Of a DNA stretch of 64,000 bases, positions 17,688 through 25,803 are shown piece after piece. Position numbers and translations under genes: made by a program. This stretch comes from Psychrobacillus psychrotolerans (GTDB lineage Bacteria; Bacillota; Bacilli; Bacillales_A; Planococcaceae). The stretch covers positions 1 through 64,000 of the forward strand of contig NZ_FOXU01000001.1 in NCBI RefSeq assembly GCF_900115805.1, in the 5' to 3' direction. The notes under the pieces are model-generated. The model was not told the origin of the DNA. It saw nothing but the letters and a program-made list of their open reading frames with translations, and ran no database searches. Numbering within the stretch: the first letter of the stretch is position 1; each line of letters starts with the position of its first letter.

Positions 17688-17720
17688 AACCCTAAGGTTT
17701 CGCATAAGGGGTATTTTTGA
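17688..17720 (+). terminator. weak terminator hairpin
   Basis: ACCCT and AAGGGGT flank AAGGTTTCGCAT, followed by ATTTTT. Short stem. Confidence 0.4.
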
Positions 17721-17771
17721 AATATACTTTTAAAACGACTTTTTTAGGAGATATTCGCAATATATTATGGA

Positions 17772-17909
17772 ATGGTTATTAATCCTGTGATTACCCCTTC
17801 AAAAAATATGGATAAATTCATTGAGTTTTTTGCAACAGTTGTTGATGTTGAAATTAAGAAAAAGGTTTTATACATACCTTCAGGTTATTCTGATATGGAA
17901 ATTAACTGA
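17772..17909 (+). CDS. short open frame, unknown (45 aa)
   Basis: MVINPVITPSKNMDKFIEFF and on to SGYSDMEIN, amphipathic, no clear ribosome site. It may be the fragment of a longer gene. Low support. Confidence 0.3.
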   Translation: MVINPVITPSKNMDKFIEFFATVVDVEIKKKVLYIPSGYSDMEIN

Positions 17910-17984
17910 AGGTGGAGATGATATATAGATAGACTGTGTTGATATTAGGAGATGAACTTGAATGGATATAAACACTTACTATCG

Positions 17985-18334
17985 TTTTGAGACAGGAATA
18001 AGCACCCCTATATTGTAGCCAATTGAAGGTATTGACTGTCAATTGGCTGTTTGGTTTCATTTGCATCACGGATTAAGTGAGTGATATTGTTGCACTTCCC
18101 TTTTTTGAACGAGTGGAGCCCTAAAAAAGGATTCGAGAGAACGGGTGAACTAAATAAGAGCGTTGATTCTGGATTAAAGGGATTAACGTTCTTTTTGTTG
18201 AACTTATTAAACTAATGTATCAAAATACAATGAAATTGAATTTAGTAAGACCTATAAATAGGTAATCAAAAACATTTGTTAGAGGAGATTGTGAAACATT
18301 TCACTTAAACTAGTGCGGCAGTTTACTTGAATAA
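17985..18334 (+). repeat. long non-coding duplicated segment, copy 2, ending in E prefix plus B arm
   Basis: Parallel to 11240-11749 but shorter. The last part (18195-18334) is nearly base-for-base the same, ending GTGAAACATTTCACTTAAAC then TAGTGCGGCAGTTTACTTGA. It fills the gene-free gap 17910-18407. Confidence 0.7.
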
Positions 18335-18407
18335 GGTTAAATATTTACTTTGTTATATAAAAGTGTAAATTAGGAGTTTTTGATATTTAAATAAGGAGGT
18401 TGATATC

Positions 18408-18851
18408 ATGAAAAAAATGATTTTGTTATTAATAGGAATTATTCCTTTTGTGTTAGGTTTTCTCATGAATTCTTGGTTGATGCAAAATCCAAATAGTATA
18501 TTACCATTTAAATTAATAGGAATTACATTTCTTGTTTTTTGGGTATTCGTTGGATTTATAACTTGTAAGTTTGAAAAAACACCATATCATTCGGCGCTCT
18601 TTATCCATACACCTGCTGTAATCGCCCTCTTATTATTAACGTATCAAGATATGGTGTTAGAACAATTTTGGCCTAATATGATTGGATTGGCTACCCAATT
18701 TTATTACTTACCGTTGACTAATATTTCTAGCTTCATCATTGGTGGAGGATTATATGTTCAAATGTGGACAGCAAGCGTAGTGGCCTTTTTACTAATGTAT
18801 GGTTCATACTATTTAGGGTGTTATTTGAAAAAAATCCTCAGCAGTAAATAG
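18408..18851 (+). CDS. four-helix membrane protein, unknown
   Basis: 147 aa; hydrophobic segments at about 4-22, 32-50, 66-82 and 108-140. AAGGAGGTTGAT precedes ATG 18408 at good spacing. Single-gene unit. No family recognised. Confidence 0.6.
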   Translation: MKKMILLLIGIIPFVLGFLMNSWLMQNPNSILPFKLIGITFLVFWVFVGFITCKFEKTPYHSALFIHTPAVIALLLLTYQDMVLEQFWPNMIGLATQFYYLPLTNISSFIIGGGLYVQMWTASVVAFLLMYGSYYLGCYLKKILSSK

Positions 18852-18882
18852 TGAACTGTATTTAAATTAAGCATCTATTTTT

Positions 18883-18971
18883 CTTCAACTAACGGGTGCT
18901 TTAGTTAAACAAGTGGCTGCCTGTTATGGTAGCTTTTTTTATTGAACTAACGCGGCAGTTTAGTCTAAGAA
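18883..18971 (+). repeat. cassette repeat, complete copy (GTGGCTGCC variant)
   Basis: Same variant as 12852: CAACTAACGGGTGCTTTAG, GTGGCTGCCTGTTATGGTAGC, T7, ACTAACGCGGCAGTTTAGT. Confidence 0.85.
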
Positions 18972-19044
18972 GAAAAATGATTTGTGCTTGTTATTAGGTG
19001 GAATTTCAGAAAATTGGAACCTCTTTTTGTTTCAAACGTATTCA

Positions 19045-19067
19045 AGTGAAGCCGCAGTTTAGTTAAC
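19045..19067 (+). repeat. cassette repeat, B-arm remnant
   Basis: GTGAAGCCGCAGTTTAGTTAAC, preceded by a GGAACCTCTTTTTGTTTCAA block related to the gene tail at 9118. Confidence 0.5.
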
Positions 19068-19202
19068 TGCTTTAGTTCATCATTGACATTACAAAAGTCA
19101 CGGACATTTTTAGAGAACGATAAATGAAAATAAAAAGGCTTCTTGCAAGTAGACTGATGTGATTTAGAGTGGAAAATCGTAGCTTTGGAAGGTCGTGGTA
19201 AG

Positions 19203-19694
19203 GTGAAAAAATTAGGAATAATTATTTTTCTTCTGTTATTTGCTATGGGCTGTTCAAATGAAGATGAAATGAACCAAATCGTTAATGATCAAGAGAACAA
19301 GATAGAAACTCAAAAAAAGGAAATCCAGAAGTTAGAAGAAGAATTACAACAAGTTAAAACAGATTATAGCGTTTTTTTACAGCAAGCTGATAACAAGTCC
19401 AGGGTTATTATGCGTTTAATTGCAAACAGTAAATTTGAAGAGTTAAAGAAAGAATATAATGTCGAGTTTGAAGTAAAAGATAACGCAATAGATTTTGGAG
19501 TACCAGAATCAAATATTCCATTTCGAATTGATTTAGCTAGGCATCCTATGTTTATTTCATCCTTTAATAAACACTCTGAAGCCACAGAAATCAGTTATTA
19601 TATTGATAATCTTGAGACAGAGGAAAGAACTTTAATAACGATGCATTTTGATAAAGATGGTACATTCAAATTTATTTTTTTAGGAGATATATAA
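19203..19694 (+). CDS. lipoprotein with coiled coil
   Basis: 163 aa from GTG 19203. Signal peptide with lipobox FAMGC, then a coiled coil (about residues 25-60, IETQKKEIQKLEEELQQVKT) and a small C-terminal domain ending FKFIFLGDI. Surface-anchored, role unknown. A longer start at 19185 would put charged residues before the signal peptide. Confidence 0.65.
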   Translation: MKKLGIIIFLLLFAMGCSNEDEMNQIVNDQENKIETQKKEIQKLEEELQQVKTDYSVFLQQADNKSRVIMRLIANSKFEELKKEYNVEFEVKDNAIDFGVPESNIPFRIDLARHPMFISSFNKHSEATEISYYIDNLETEERTLITMHFDKDGTFKFIFLGDI

Positions 19695-19805
19695 GTAAAA
19701 TACTAAATATCGGATGCACCATATATTCTGGATCTTTAATTTTTGATGTCTGTATCGGAACGATAAAAAACCATATTTTTTAAAAAACTGAAGAGTGGGT
19801 TATTG

Positions 19806-20108
19806 ATGAAAAAAAGTTACTTAGTATTTTTCCTGTTTTTAGTATTAGTGGGATGTCAAATTGAAATTGATGTTTCCAAACAGAATAAAGATCACTCACA
19901 AAATGACATTCAGGAAGAAGTTGAAACAGTAGAATACACAAAAATTCCTTCTTCACTTCTCAATGAAATTTCTCAGCAAATTGGTATCCGCTCCGAAGAA
20001 ATTAAAGAGGATGACTTATTAAAAGTAAAATCTATGAATATTACTAGTCAAAATAATGATGATGTGTCTGCCCCTATTGATGTTAGCTCTATAAGCTTAT
20101 TGAACTAA
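19806..20108 (+). CDS. lipoprotein, apparently truncated by the repeat
   Basis: 100 aa from ATG 19806. Lipobox VLVGC. The region IPSSLLNEISQQIGIRSEEI...DDLLKVKSMNIT resembles the cap that precedes leucine-rich repeats in internalin-like lipoproteins, but the frame ends at SISLLN in the TAA of a B arm (AACTAACGCGG). The LRR part seems to have been lost at the repeat junction. Confidence 0.55.
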   Translation: MKKSYLVFFLFLVLVGCQIEIDVSKQNKDHSQNDIQEEVETVEYTKIPSSLLNEISQQIGIRSEEIKEDDLLKVKSMNITSQNNDDVSAPIDVSSISLLN

Positions 20109-20130
20109 CGCGGCAGGTTAGTTGAATTAG
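20097..20130 (+). repeat. cassette repeat, B arm only
   Basis: TATTGAACTAACGCGGCAGG then TTAGTTGAATTAG. Supplies the stop codon of the upstream lipoprotein frame. Confidence 0.8.
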
Positions 20131-20163
20131 AATATTCTAGTTAATCAGGAAGGGGAAAGAACA

Positions 20164-20343
20164 ATGAATAGATTTGTATTGCCACACATGTATTTGTTTT
20201 TTGGAATCATATTATTTATTTTGGCAGAGTTCACCGTTCCAACAGGAGGCTTTTATTGGCTTACATTTTTCATTTCAATAACATGCATTGTTATTGGATT
20301 GATATGGAATGTCATTTTGTTATTTTTTAAAAAGAGAAGTTAA
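20164..20343 (+). CDS. small two-helix membrane protein (59 aa)
   Basis: ATG 20164 after AGGAAGGGGAAAG. Two hydrophobic helices (about 10-26 and 31-53) and a basic end (FKKRS). Unknown function. Confidence 0.55.
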   Translation: MNRFVLPHMYLFFGIILFILAEFTVPTGGFYWLTFFISITCIVIGLIWNVILLFFKKRS

Positions 20344-20369
20344 TTGAATAGCATAACTTATACCAATGA

Positions 20370-20434
20370 ATTAAACTAACGGGTGCTTTAGTGAAATATA
20401 GAGTTGGATAATACAGCTCTTTTTTTATTCAACT
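20370..20434 (+). repeat. cassette repeat, A arm (GTGAAATATAG variant)
   Basis: TTAAACTAACGGGTGCTTTA, GTGAAATATAGAG-TTGGATAATA-CAGCTC hairpin with T7, ending TATTCAACT directly against a truncated XRE gene. Confidence 0.75.
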
Positions 20435-20436
20435 AT

Positions 20437-20577
20437 AGCCGTAATGTCTCTAGGCAAACCATAATATCTTTGGAAAAAGGACGTAATAATCCTTCAATCA
20501 CATTAGCATTTAAGTTAGCTCGTTTATTTAATTGTCATATTGAAGATATTTTTATTTATGAGGAGGACCATCAATGA
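20437..20577 (+). pseudogene. XRE-family regulator, 5' end missing
   Basis: The frame reads SRQTIISLEKGRNNPSITLA and on to LARLFNCHIEDIFIYEEDHQ, the second half of a Cro/CI helix-turn-helix (helix 3 onward). Upstream, the same frame runs straight into the A arm with no start. The cut point is at the repeat edge. Such XRE genes normally sit directly before a small membrane gene, and that partner follows intact with an ATGA overlap. Confidence 0.75.
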
Positions 20578-20948
20578 AACACAATAGAGCAATTTTTGTA
20601 ATTCTAGGTTTCATTATGCTAATAAATGCACTTCTAATTAATGGTGCTTATATTTTTTCAGGTAAGTTTCCAGAAGCATTAATGGTAATTGCTTTAACGA
20701 TTATGGCGTTCTGTTTAGCATATTTAGCACCCCACTTTTCTGCAAAAGATGAGCGGGCTCAAAAAATCCGTGAACGTGCAGTATATATTAGTTATTTTTG
20801 GGGTATTAGTTTTGCCGTTATTTTAATGATTATTTTCAACCCTACATCGTCGCTTAACCTTGCTGCCTTTCAAGTATTATCACTATTCATGGCATTATAT
20901 ATTTCTACTGTCTTTTTAAATATGGTTTATTATGCAAAAAAATATTAA
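20574..20948 (+). CDS. four-helix membrane protein, partner of XRE remnant
   Basis: 124 aa; helices about 7-27, 34-52, 73-92 and 98-118; cytosolic loop SAKDERAQKIRERA. GAGGAGGACC (20560-20569) precedes ATG 20574. The XRE/membrane pair arrangement is common in Bacillota, where the membrane protein is of unknown role. Confidence 0.6.
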   Translation: MKHNRAIFVILGFIMLINALLINGAYIFSGKFPEALMVIALTIMAFCLAYLAPHFSAKDERAQKIRERAVYISYFWGISFAVILMIIFNPTSSLNLAAFQVLSLFMALYISTVFLNMVYYAKKY

Positions 20949-21053
20949 AAACATTGTTAACGTTGCCAAATAAAAGTAAGGTAAAAACCTCGTTTAGGGA
21001 GCAGTAGAGTTTAAAAGGATATAATAAATAAGCTGAGGCAAGGGGGGGGTTTG

Positions 21054-21644
21054 GTGAATCCATTATTATTAGATATACCATTACAAATAGAGACAGAAAG
21101 GTTATTATTACGAGCACCTAGGCAATCAGGGGACGGTACTATTGTTAATGATGCAATTCAAGATTCTTTTAATGAATTAAAGGCTTGGTTGCCTTTTGCA
21201 CAGACACTCCCTACTGTGGAGGAAACAGAAGTGAATTTGAGAGAAGCATATATTAACTTTTTCAAAAGAGATAGTTTACGTTTCCTGATTTTCCATAAAG
21301 ACACTAATGATTTTATAGGAGTAACAAGTTTCGAAGGTTTAAACTGGGACATCCCAAAAAGTCATATAGGTTATTGGATTAACACAAGATTTAGAGGTAA
21401 CGGATATATGTTAGAAGCGGTAAAAGGATTATGTGAATTAGGTTTAATTCATATTAGCTTTAAGAGAGTTGAAATTAGATGTGAATCCACAAACCTAAAG
21501 AGTCGTTCTATCCCCGAAAAATTAGGATTTGAATTAGAAGGGATTTTAAAGAATGAGGATTTATCAGCAGATGGAAGTAAACTGACTGATACTTGTATTT
21601 ATGCCAAAGTTGAAGCAAGGGACATTGTGAAGAATTTCACTTAA
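21054..21644 (+). CDS. GNAT acetyltransferase, RimJ/RimL type
   Basis: 196 aa; IETERLLLRAPRQSGDG at the N-terminus, IGYWINTRFRGNGYMLEAVK for the acetyl-CoA loop, and RSIPEKLGFELEGILKNED near the end, the ribosomal-protein/serine N-acetyltransferase pattern. Start GTG 21054 (or TTG 21051) after an eight-to-ten G run. Its last codons (VKNFT) are encoded by the E prefix GTGAAGAATTTCACTTAA of the following repeat. Confidence 0.8.
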   Translation: MNPLLLDIPLQIETERLLLRAPRQSGDGTIVNDAIQDSFNELKAWLPFAQTLPTVEETEVNLREAYINFFKRDSLRFLIFHKDTNDFIGVTSFEGLNWDIPKSHIGYWINTRFRGNGYMLEAVKGLCELGLIHISFKRVEIRCESTNLKSRSIPEKLGFELEGILKNEDLSADGSKLTDTCIYAKVEARDIVKNFT

Positions 21645-21720
21645 AGTGACGGGTGCTTTACTTCAAGAAGGAGTAAAGCCTTTTTTCTTATTGAACTAAA
21701 GCGGCAGGTTAGTTGAATAA
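21627..21720 (+). repeat. cassette repeat, complete copy with E prefix
   Basis: GTGAAGAATTTCAC, then GACGGGTGCTTTACTTC-AAGA-AGGAGTAAAGCC, T6, B arm ACTAAAGCGGCAGGTTAGT and TGAATAAG. The E prefix overlaps the end of the GNAT gene. Confidence 0.85.
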
Positions 21721-21811
21721 GAAGGTATATATGAAATGAATCGAAATAGTTAATAAAAGAGAGTTATTTTATATTATAATTAATTTATTAATTGGGGAAA
21801 GAGGTAAGAAA

Positions 21812-22153
21812 ATGAAAAAAAATATGTTAATAGCGATTGCATTTACTTTAGTAGCGATGTTTACGTTCAGCATCACTTCAGAAGCTTCATCCACAAAAGT
21901 AATGTGGGGTAAAACGGAACTTAAAGCAGGGCAGATTGGTAAAGTAACACTTTACGGAGATATGGGAACATTTAAGGTAGATGGCTCTAGAGGAAAAGTG
22001 TTACCAGCGGGTGGTGAGTACCGTGTCTATTCATTCCGTAAAGATATTTTCGGAGGAGAATACGGCTTAGGCGGCGGATTGTTTGTCCATATGTACGGTC
22101 CTTTGGAGTACGAAACACCTTCTAAGGCTAAGTTAGCATTACTTAATAAGTAA
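21812..22153 (+). CDS. small secreted protein, paralogue of the 33382 gene
   Basis: 113 aa with a Sec signal peptide cleaved near TSEASS. The mature part has KVMWGKTELKAGQIGKVT and ends YETPSKAKLALLNK; the protein at 33382 has KIMWDNMELKTGQIGRVT and YETPSKSKLALLKESNK. The family is unknown to me. AAAGAGGTAAG precedes ATG 21812. Confidence 0.7.
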   Translation: MKKNMLIAIAFTLVAMFTFSITSEASSTKVMWGKTELKAGQIGKVTLYGDMGTFKVDGSRGKVLPAGGEYRVYSFRKDIFGGEYGLGGGLFVHMYGPLEYETPSKAKLALLNK

Positions 22154-22240
22154 TAATTCAATAGATTAAAAGAAATAGAAGGATAGATATTATACAATGT
22201 AGTCCAGTTTTAAGCTGGGCTTTTTTTTATGGAGGAAAAA

Positions 22241-22450
22241 ATGTGTTTAGTGAATGCGAGGATGGTACAACGACAAAAAATTCATGAGATTGGTATGTCA
22301 ATGGTTGAAGTGACAGGTTCTAAAACAAAATTAGGCGATGGTGTACAACATAATCAAGATATTTATCTCAATAAGAAAGATGGTAGTTTATTTGTAATCA
22401 GTATAGATGGACCAGTCGAACGGTGGGTAAGTTTTACCAATGAGGAATAG
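22241..22450 (+). CDS. 5'-truncated relative of the 27454 lipoprotein
   Basis: 69 aa from ATG 22241 after GGAGG. The part TKLGDGVQHNQDIYLNKKDG and GPVERWVSFTNEE aligns with TALGDGAESGNEIFLYKKDG and GPTEQWVNFTKNN of the lipoprotein at 27454. It lacks the signal peptide and first half, and is preceded by a degenerate hairpin with a T8 run. Possibly non-functional. Confidence 0.5.
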   Translation: MCLVNARMVQRQKIHEIGMSMVEVTGSKTKLGDGVQHNQDIYLNKKDGSLFVISIDGPVERWVSFTNEE

Positions 22451-22464
22451 TATAGACCTCTTTG

Positions 22465-22574
22465 TTCAACTAGCGGGTGCTTTAGTTAAACAGGACCATC
22501 AAAAAATGATGATCTATTTTTATGTACATGTGAAATGTTACACTTAAACTAACGCAGCAGTTTAGTTGAAGAAG
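22465..22574 (+). repeat. cassette repeat, complete copy with E prefix between arms
   Basis: A arm CAACTAGCGGGTGCTTTAG, ACCATC-AAAAAAT-GATGAT hairpin, E prefix GTGAAATGTTACAC, B arm ACTAACGCAGCAGTTTAGT. Confidence 0.8.
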
Positions 22575-22854
22575 AAAAGGGTTTTTTATGTCGCACATGA
22601 CACAAACTATGTAGTAAAGGAGCTATTCATTGTGATGAATGGAACGAGGTTGCTGAGTAAGACGAGGAAATAGGAAACCATGATATGCAGTAAATAAAAA
22701 GAGGACTAGTTATTATCAAGACAGAATCAATTTATTTTTCCAGGACTCCAGTGATAGGTATACCAAAATGAAGCAATCTAGCATGATACCTAACATATAG
22801 AAGCGAAACCTGGAAAAGAACTGACTTTTTATTTAAATGAGGATAATGGACGGT

Positions 22855-22929
22855 TTATAATACGCCTATTATTTTAAGTAGTATAACTATAACCAGAATT
22901 GTAATAACAAGACTTAGAATATTTCTCAA
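22855..22929 (-). CDS. 24-aa hydrophobic peptide (antisense)
   Basis: On the complement AAAGGAGGG precedes TTG 22929 at good spacing. The product MRNILSLVITILVIVILLKI ends IGVL, a single membrane helix. Size and shape fit small membrane stress peptides or type I toxins, but no antisense RNA can be shown. Confidence 0.45.
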   Translation of the reverse strand: MRNILSLVITILVIVILLKIIGVL

Positions 22930-23065
22930 GGATATCCCTCCTTTAGAAATATTGTACCACATGGATAATACTATTTTTATAAGAATTTTGTGTGGTAATT
23001 ATTAACTAGTGTGATTAGTGGTAACGCATAGTTCGTAGATAATGTTTAATAAATGAGAAGGTCCT

Positions 23066-23098
23066 TCTTCAACTAACGGTTACTATACTTCAATAAGG
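23066..23098 (+). repeat. cassette repeat, shortened A arm
   Basis: TTCTTCAACTAACGGTTACTATACTTCAATAAGG; no terminator half. Confidence 0.6.
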
Positions 23099-23271
23099 AA
23101 AAATAGAATTTTAATAATTTTGTATGGGAAATTTATTAAAAATAGAACTTTTATTCGTTTCAAACGTAGTAAAGTAAGGTGACAGCATAGTACATCAACA
23201 ATTTATTAGAAATGTTTTTTTGAATTGGTATTAAATAAATTGGAAAGTAATTTGAATTTTGGGGTGAATCT

Positions 23272-23475
23272 ATGAGGCTAGCTGGACTTTTTCTTACAAT
23301 TATTTCAATTGTAATCGTATTTTTTAATTACAATATTGCTACTTTAGTATTTGGGTTTGCATTATTGCTGTTTGGAGGTTTCCAGTTACAAACAAACAAC
23401 AAAATTATGTCATACATATATTTCATTTCGGGTTTTATTTTTATCATAGGTATTTTAATAACTGGTTTCCAATAA
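23272..23475 (+). CDS. small membrane protein (67 aa), possibly DUF3953/YczI-like
   Basis: Two to three hydrophobic segments (about 3-18, 22-37, 46-65) with a QTNNKIM loop. TTGGGGTGA precedes ATG 23272. The layout resembles DUF3953 proteins, but this is a weak call. Confidence 0.5.
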   Translation: MRLAGLFLTIISIVIVFFNYNIATLVFGFALLLFGGFQLQTNNKIMSYIYFISGFIFIIGILITGFQ

Positions 23476-23490
23476 TAGATGGAGGCTTTT

Positions 23491-23573
23491 GCACTAACGT
23501 GGGTGCTATACTTCAAGAAGGAGTAAAGCCTTTTTTTCTTATTGAACTAACGCCGCAGTTTAGTTGAACAAGA
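23491..23573 (+). repeat. cassette repeat, complete copy
   Basis: CACTAACGTGGGTGCTATAC, TTC-AAGA-AGGAGTAAAGCC, T7, ACTAACGCCGCAGTTTAGT. Confidence 0.85.
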
Positions 23574-23632
23574 GGTCCTTTTTATAGCTTTAAAGAATAT
23601 ACATGTAACAATAATTATAAATGGGGGATGCA

Positions 23633-24799
23633 ATGGAGTTTAGTGGGAAGGTAGGTTTAAGTGTTGGTTGGATAACATTGTTTTTAATGGGTATTGACTT
23701 ATTTGTAGTATCTCCTTTACTACCGTTCATTTCGGAAGCTTATAATGTTAGTTCAGCGATGACTGGATGGATGGTAACAGTTTTTGCAGTCACATATGCT
23801 TTTTTCGCTCCTTTCTTTGGATGGCTTTCAGATAAAAATGGACGGAGACTATTAATTACATTTGGCTTATTGTTGTTCGTCATTTCTAACATACTAACTG
23901 CTTTTGCTCCTTCATTTTTTTGGTTAATTGTTAGTCGTATTTTAGCTGGTTTATCCGTTGCTTCAATTACTCCTTTGATTTACGCAATCATTGTAGATAC
24001 TGCACCACCAAATCGGACAGGGACATGGCTTTCGATTGTTGTTTCAGGACACTTAACAGCTCTTTGGGCAGGAGCTCCATTCGGTATGTTATTAGAGCAT
24101 TTTCTCGGTTGGCGTTCAGTATTTGTTATAATGGCTGTTATAGGAGCTATATTGGCAGTAGTAAATTTCAACACCTGGAAATATGTTCCTAAAATCTATT
24201 TAACAAGGAATCTATTAGAAGGAAATTTGCTAAGAATACTTGGTTCGGTAAGTGTTACAACCTTTTGGGCGATTTCAATGTATGCTCTTTATGTTTACTT
24301 AGGAGCTTCTCTTTATTCTGAAAATAGATTCTCATCAACAGAAATCGCATTAGCTATAACTTTTTATGGTATCGGAGCTGTTTTAGGAAGTCTTATAAGT
24401 GGACAATTAACAGATAGATTTGGAGAAAGGAATATATCGAAAGTTACGCTCATGTTCTTGACTCTAATATTTGTTTGTTTAGGTATATTCTTCACATCAG
24501 GTGATTGGATCTATTTCTTCTTGTTCTTATGGGCTTTAGTTGGGTATGCAGGATTTAGTTCATATCAAGCAAGATTAGCGGTTGAATATTCAAACGAACG
24601 AGGAATTGTCATGGCGTGGAATAATACCGCTTTGTATATTGGTATTACCCTTGGCTCAATGATTGGTGGTTTTGTCATTTCTAAATGGGGATACTCTTTC
24701 CTTCCGTATGTTTGTAGCATTGCAGCAGTTCTTAGTTTTGTCCTTAGTACCCAAAAAGTCCAAGATACAAAAAAGGAATCAGCTTATTCAGATACATGA
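23633..24799 (+). CDS. MFS drug/metabolite efflux transporter
   Basis: 388 aa with 12 membrane helices. MFS motif A is GWLSDKNGRR between helices 2 and 3, echoed by GQLTDRFGER in the second half. Pattern of DHA1-type multidrug or sugar-efflux permeases. ATG 23633 has GGGGGATG before it; ATG 23621 would add MGDA. It is a single-gene unit and may confer efflux of toxic compounds (inference). Confidence 0.85.
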   Translation: MEFSGKVGLSVGWITLFLMGIDLFVVSPLLPFISEAYNVSSAMTGWMVTVFAVTYAFFAPFFGWLSDKNGRRLLITFGLLLFVISNILTAFAPSFFWLIVSRILAGLSVASITPLIYAIIVDTAPPNRTGTWLSIVVSGHLTALWAGAPFGMLLEHFLGWRSVFVIMAVIGAILAVVNFNTWKYVPKIYLTRNLLEGNLLRILGSVSVTTFWAISMYALYVYLGASLYSENRFSSTEIALAITFYGIGAVLGSLISGQLTDRFGERNISKVTLMFLTLIFVCLGIFFTSGDWIYFFLFLWALVGYAGFSSYQARLAVEYSNERGIVMAWNNTALYIGITLGSMIGGFVISKWGYSFLPYVCSIAAVLSFVLSTQKVQDTKKESAYSDT

Positions 24800-24818
24800 C
24801 ATCAGAATGAAGTCTTTT

Positions 24819-24865
24819 TGTTGGACGGGTGCTTTACTTAAAGAAGGAGTAATGCTTTTTTCTTA
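24819..24865 (+). repeat. cassette repeat, A arm
   Basis: GTTGGACGGGTGCTTTACTT, AAAGA, AGGAGTAATGC, T6. The CAACTAAC start is mutated. Confidence 0.7.
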
Positions 24866-24883
24866 TAACATTTATAAAACAGA

Positions 24884-24913
24884 AAAAAACAACCAAAGAT
24901 AGGTTGTTTTTTC
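24884..24913. terminator. bidirectional terminator
   Basis: AAAAAACAACC and GGTTGTTTTTT form a perfect stem around AAAGATA. It ends both the MFS unit (+) and the 29-aa peptide gene (-). Confidence 0.8.
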
Positions 24914-24918
24914 GGTGT

Positions 24919-25008
24919 TTAAAAAAGAAGATTCCATATGTATTTAATTCCATCCCATAAAGCTAAGGCTATGATTACTGCTAGTATTCCTTTAAAAATA
25001 TCTCTCAT
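24919..25008 (-). CDS. 29-aa hydrophobic peptide (antisense)
   Basis: On the complement GGAGGTAACCTAC leads to ATG 25008. The product MRDIFKGILAVIIALALWDG then IKYIWNLLF has one amphipathic membrane helix. It has a strong ribosome site and its own terminator. Type I toxin-like or small regulatory membrane peptide; unproven. Confidence 0.5.
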   Translation of the reverse strand: MRDIFKGILAVIIALALWDGIKYIWNLLF

Positions 25009-25105
25009 GTAGGTTACCTCCATCGAAGTTGTTAACTATTTATTTACGAAAGAGAGTTATAAAAGTTTCATATCGATAACTTTTAGTGAACACAGTGAGT
25101 TTCTT

Positions 25106-25236
25106 CTCTATTCGACCATAAAGTTTAACAAAAGATAAAGTGCTTATTTCACTAACGAGGTGCTTTAGTGAAAATCATGGGTTGCTTAGGCAACTCTTTT
25201 TTCTTATTGAACTAACGCCGCAGGTTAGTTGAATAA
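25106..25236 (+). repeat. cassette repeat, complete copy with extended 5' flank
   Basis: Flank CTATTCGACCATAAAGTTTAA, seen again before the repeat at 41995, then TTTCACTAACGAGGTGCTTTA, GGTTGCTTAGGCAACTC hairpin with T6, and B arm ACTAACGCCGCAGGTTAGT. Confidence 0.8.
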
Positions 25237-25280
25237 TGATGTAGAAATATAATGGTATATAAATAACTAAGAGGTGGAAT

Positions 25281-25628
25281 ATGAAATTAGAAGAGATTAT
25301 GGAAAATTGTATTGATTCGGCAATTCTTTATGGGGTATCAGCATATGAAGTTGTAGTTAATCCTAGAAAAACAAATAAGCTATATGATAAACAGTACAAG
25401 AATTTCAAACTCCTCAAGAAGCACCCTAAGGGTGTAGAATCCTTATATCATTTGCTACAACACCCTAATATTTATGTGAGATATATCTCAGCAATTCATC
25501 TATTTTCGGTTGATGAAAAAAAGGCAAAAGAAGTGATTATGACTGTTGCTACAATAAACAAGCGTTTGGATCCACACTATCTTTTCGAAGAGTGGGATAA
25601 TGGGAATCTGAAGGAATATTATAGTTAA
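25281..25628 (+). CDS. DUF2019/HEAT-like small protein
   Basis: 115 aa, helical. The centre LLQHPNIYVRYISAIHLFSV matches the HEAT-like core of DUF2019 proteins, which occur among immunity-like and hypothetical genes. AAGAGGTGG precedes ATG 25281. Cytosolic; role unknown. Confidence 0.65.
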   Translation: MKLEEIMENCIDSAILYGVSAYEVVVNPRKTNKLYDKQYKNFKLLKKHPKGVESLYHLLQHPNIYVRYISAIHLFSVDEKKAKEVIMTVATINKRLDPHYLFEEWDNGNLKEYYS

Positions 25629-25644
25629 ATTATCAAATTCCTTA

Positions 25645-25680
25645 TTCAACTACGGGTGCTTTAGTTAAACAAGCACCTTC
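25645..25680 (+). repeat. cassette repeat, A arm
   Basis: TTCAACTACGGGTGCTTTAG then TTAAACAAGCACCTTC; no B arm. Confidence 0.65.
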
Positions 25681-25803
25681 TATTGCATCCTCAACTAGAC
25701 TTGTGTAAAACCACTATGGTAAATTATATAAAGTTATAGATGGCTAAAGATTCAGGAAAAATTTAGGTTGTGGTGGTGAAATCAAATATTAGTTTCATTT
25801 TAT

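Larger units (their letters stand above)
22575..23271. other. gene-poor stretch with one antisense micro-ORF
   Basis: No + strand gene. It holds the - strand peptide at 22855-22929 and the short repeat at 23066. The block GAACTTTTATTCGTTTCAAA near 23147 echoes the gene-tail block at 9118 and 19017, so the stretch is probably decayed cassettes. Confidence 0.5.

Noticed and set aside
24663-24902. 79-codon frame across the MFS end and repeat
   Set aside because: Runs through the MFS C-terminus, an A arm and a terminator.
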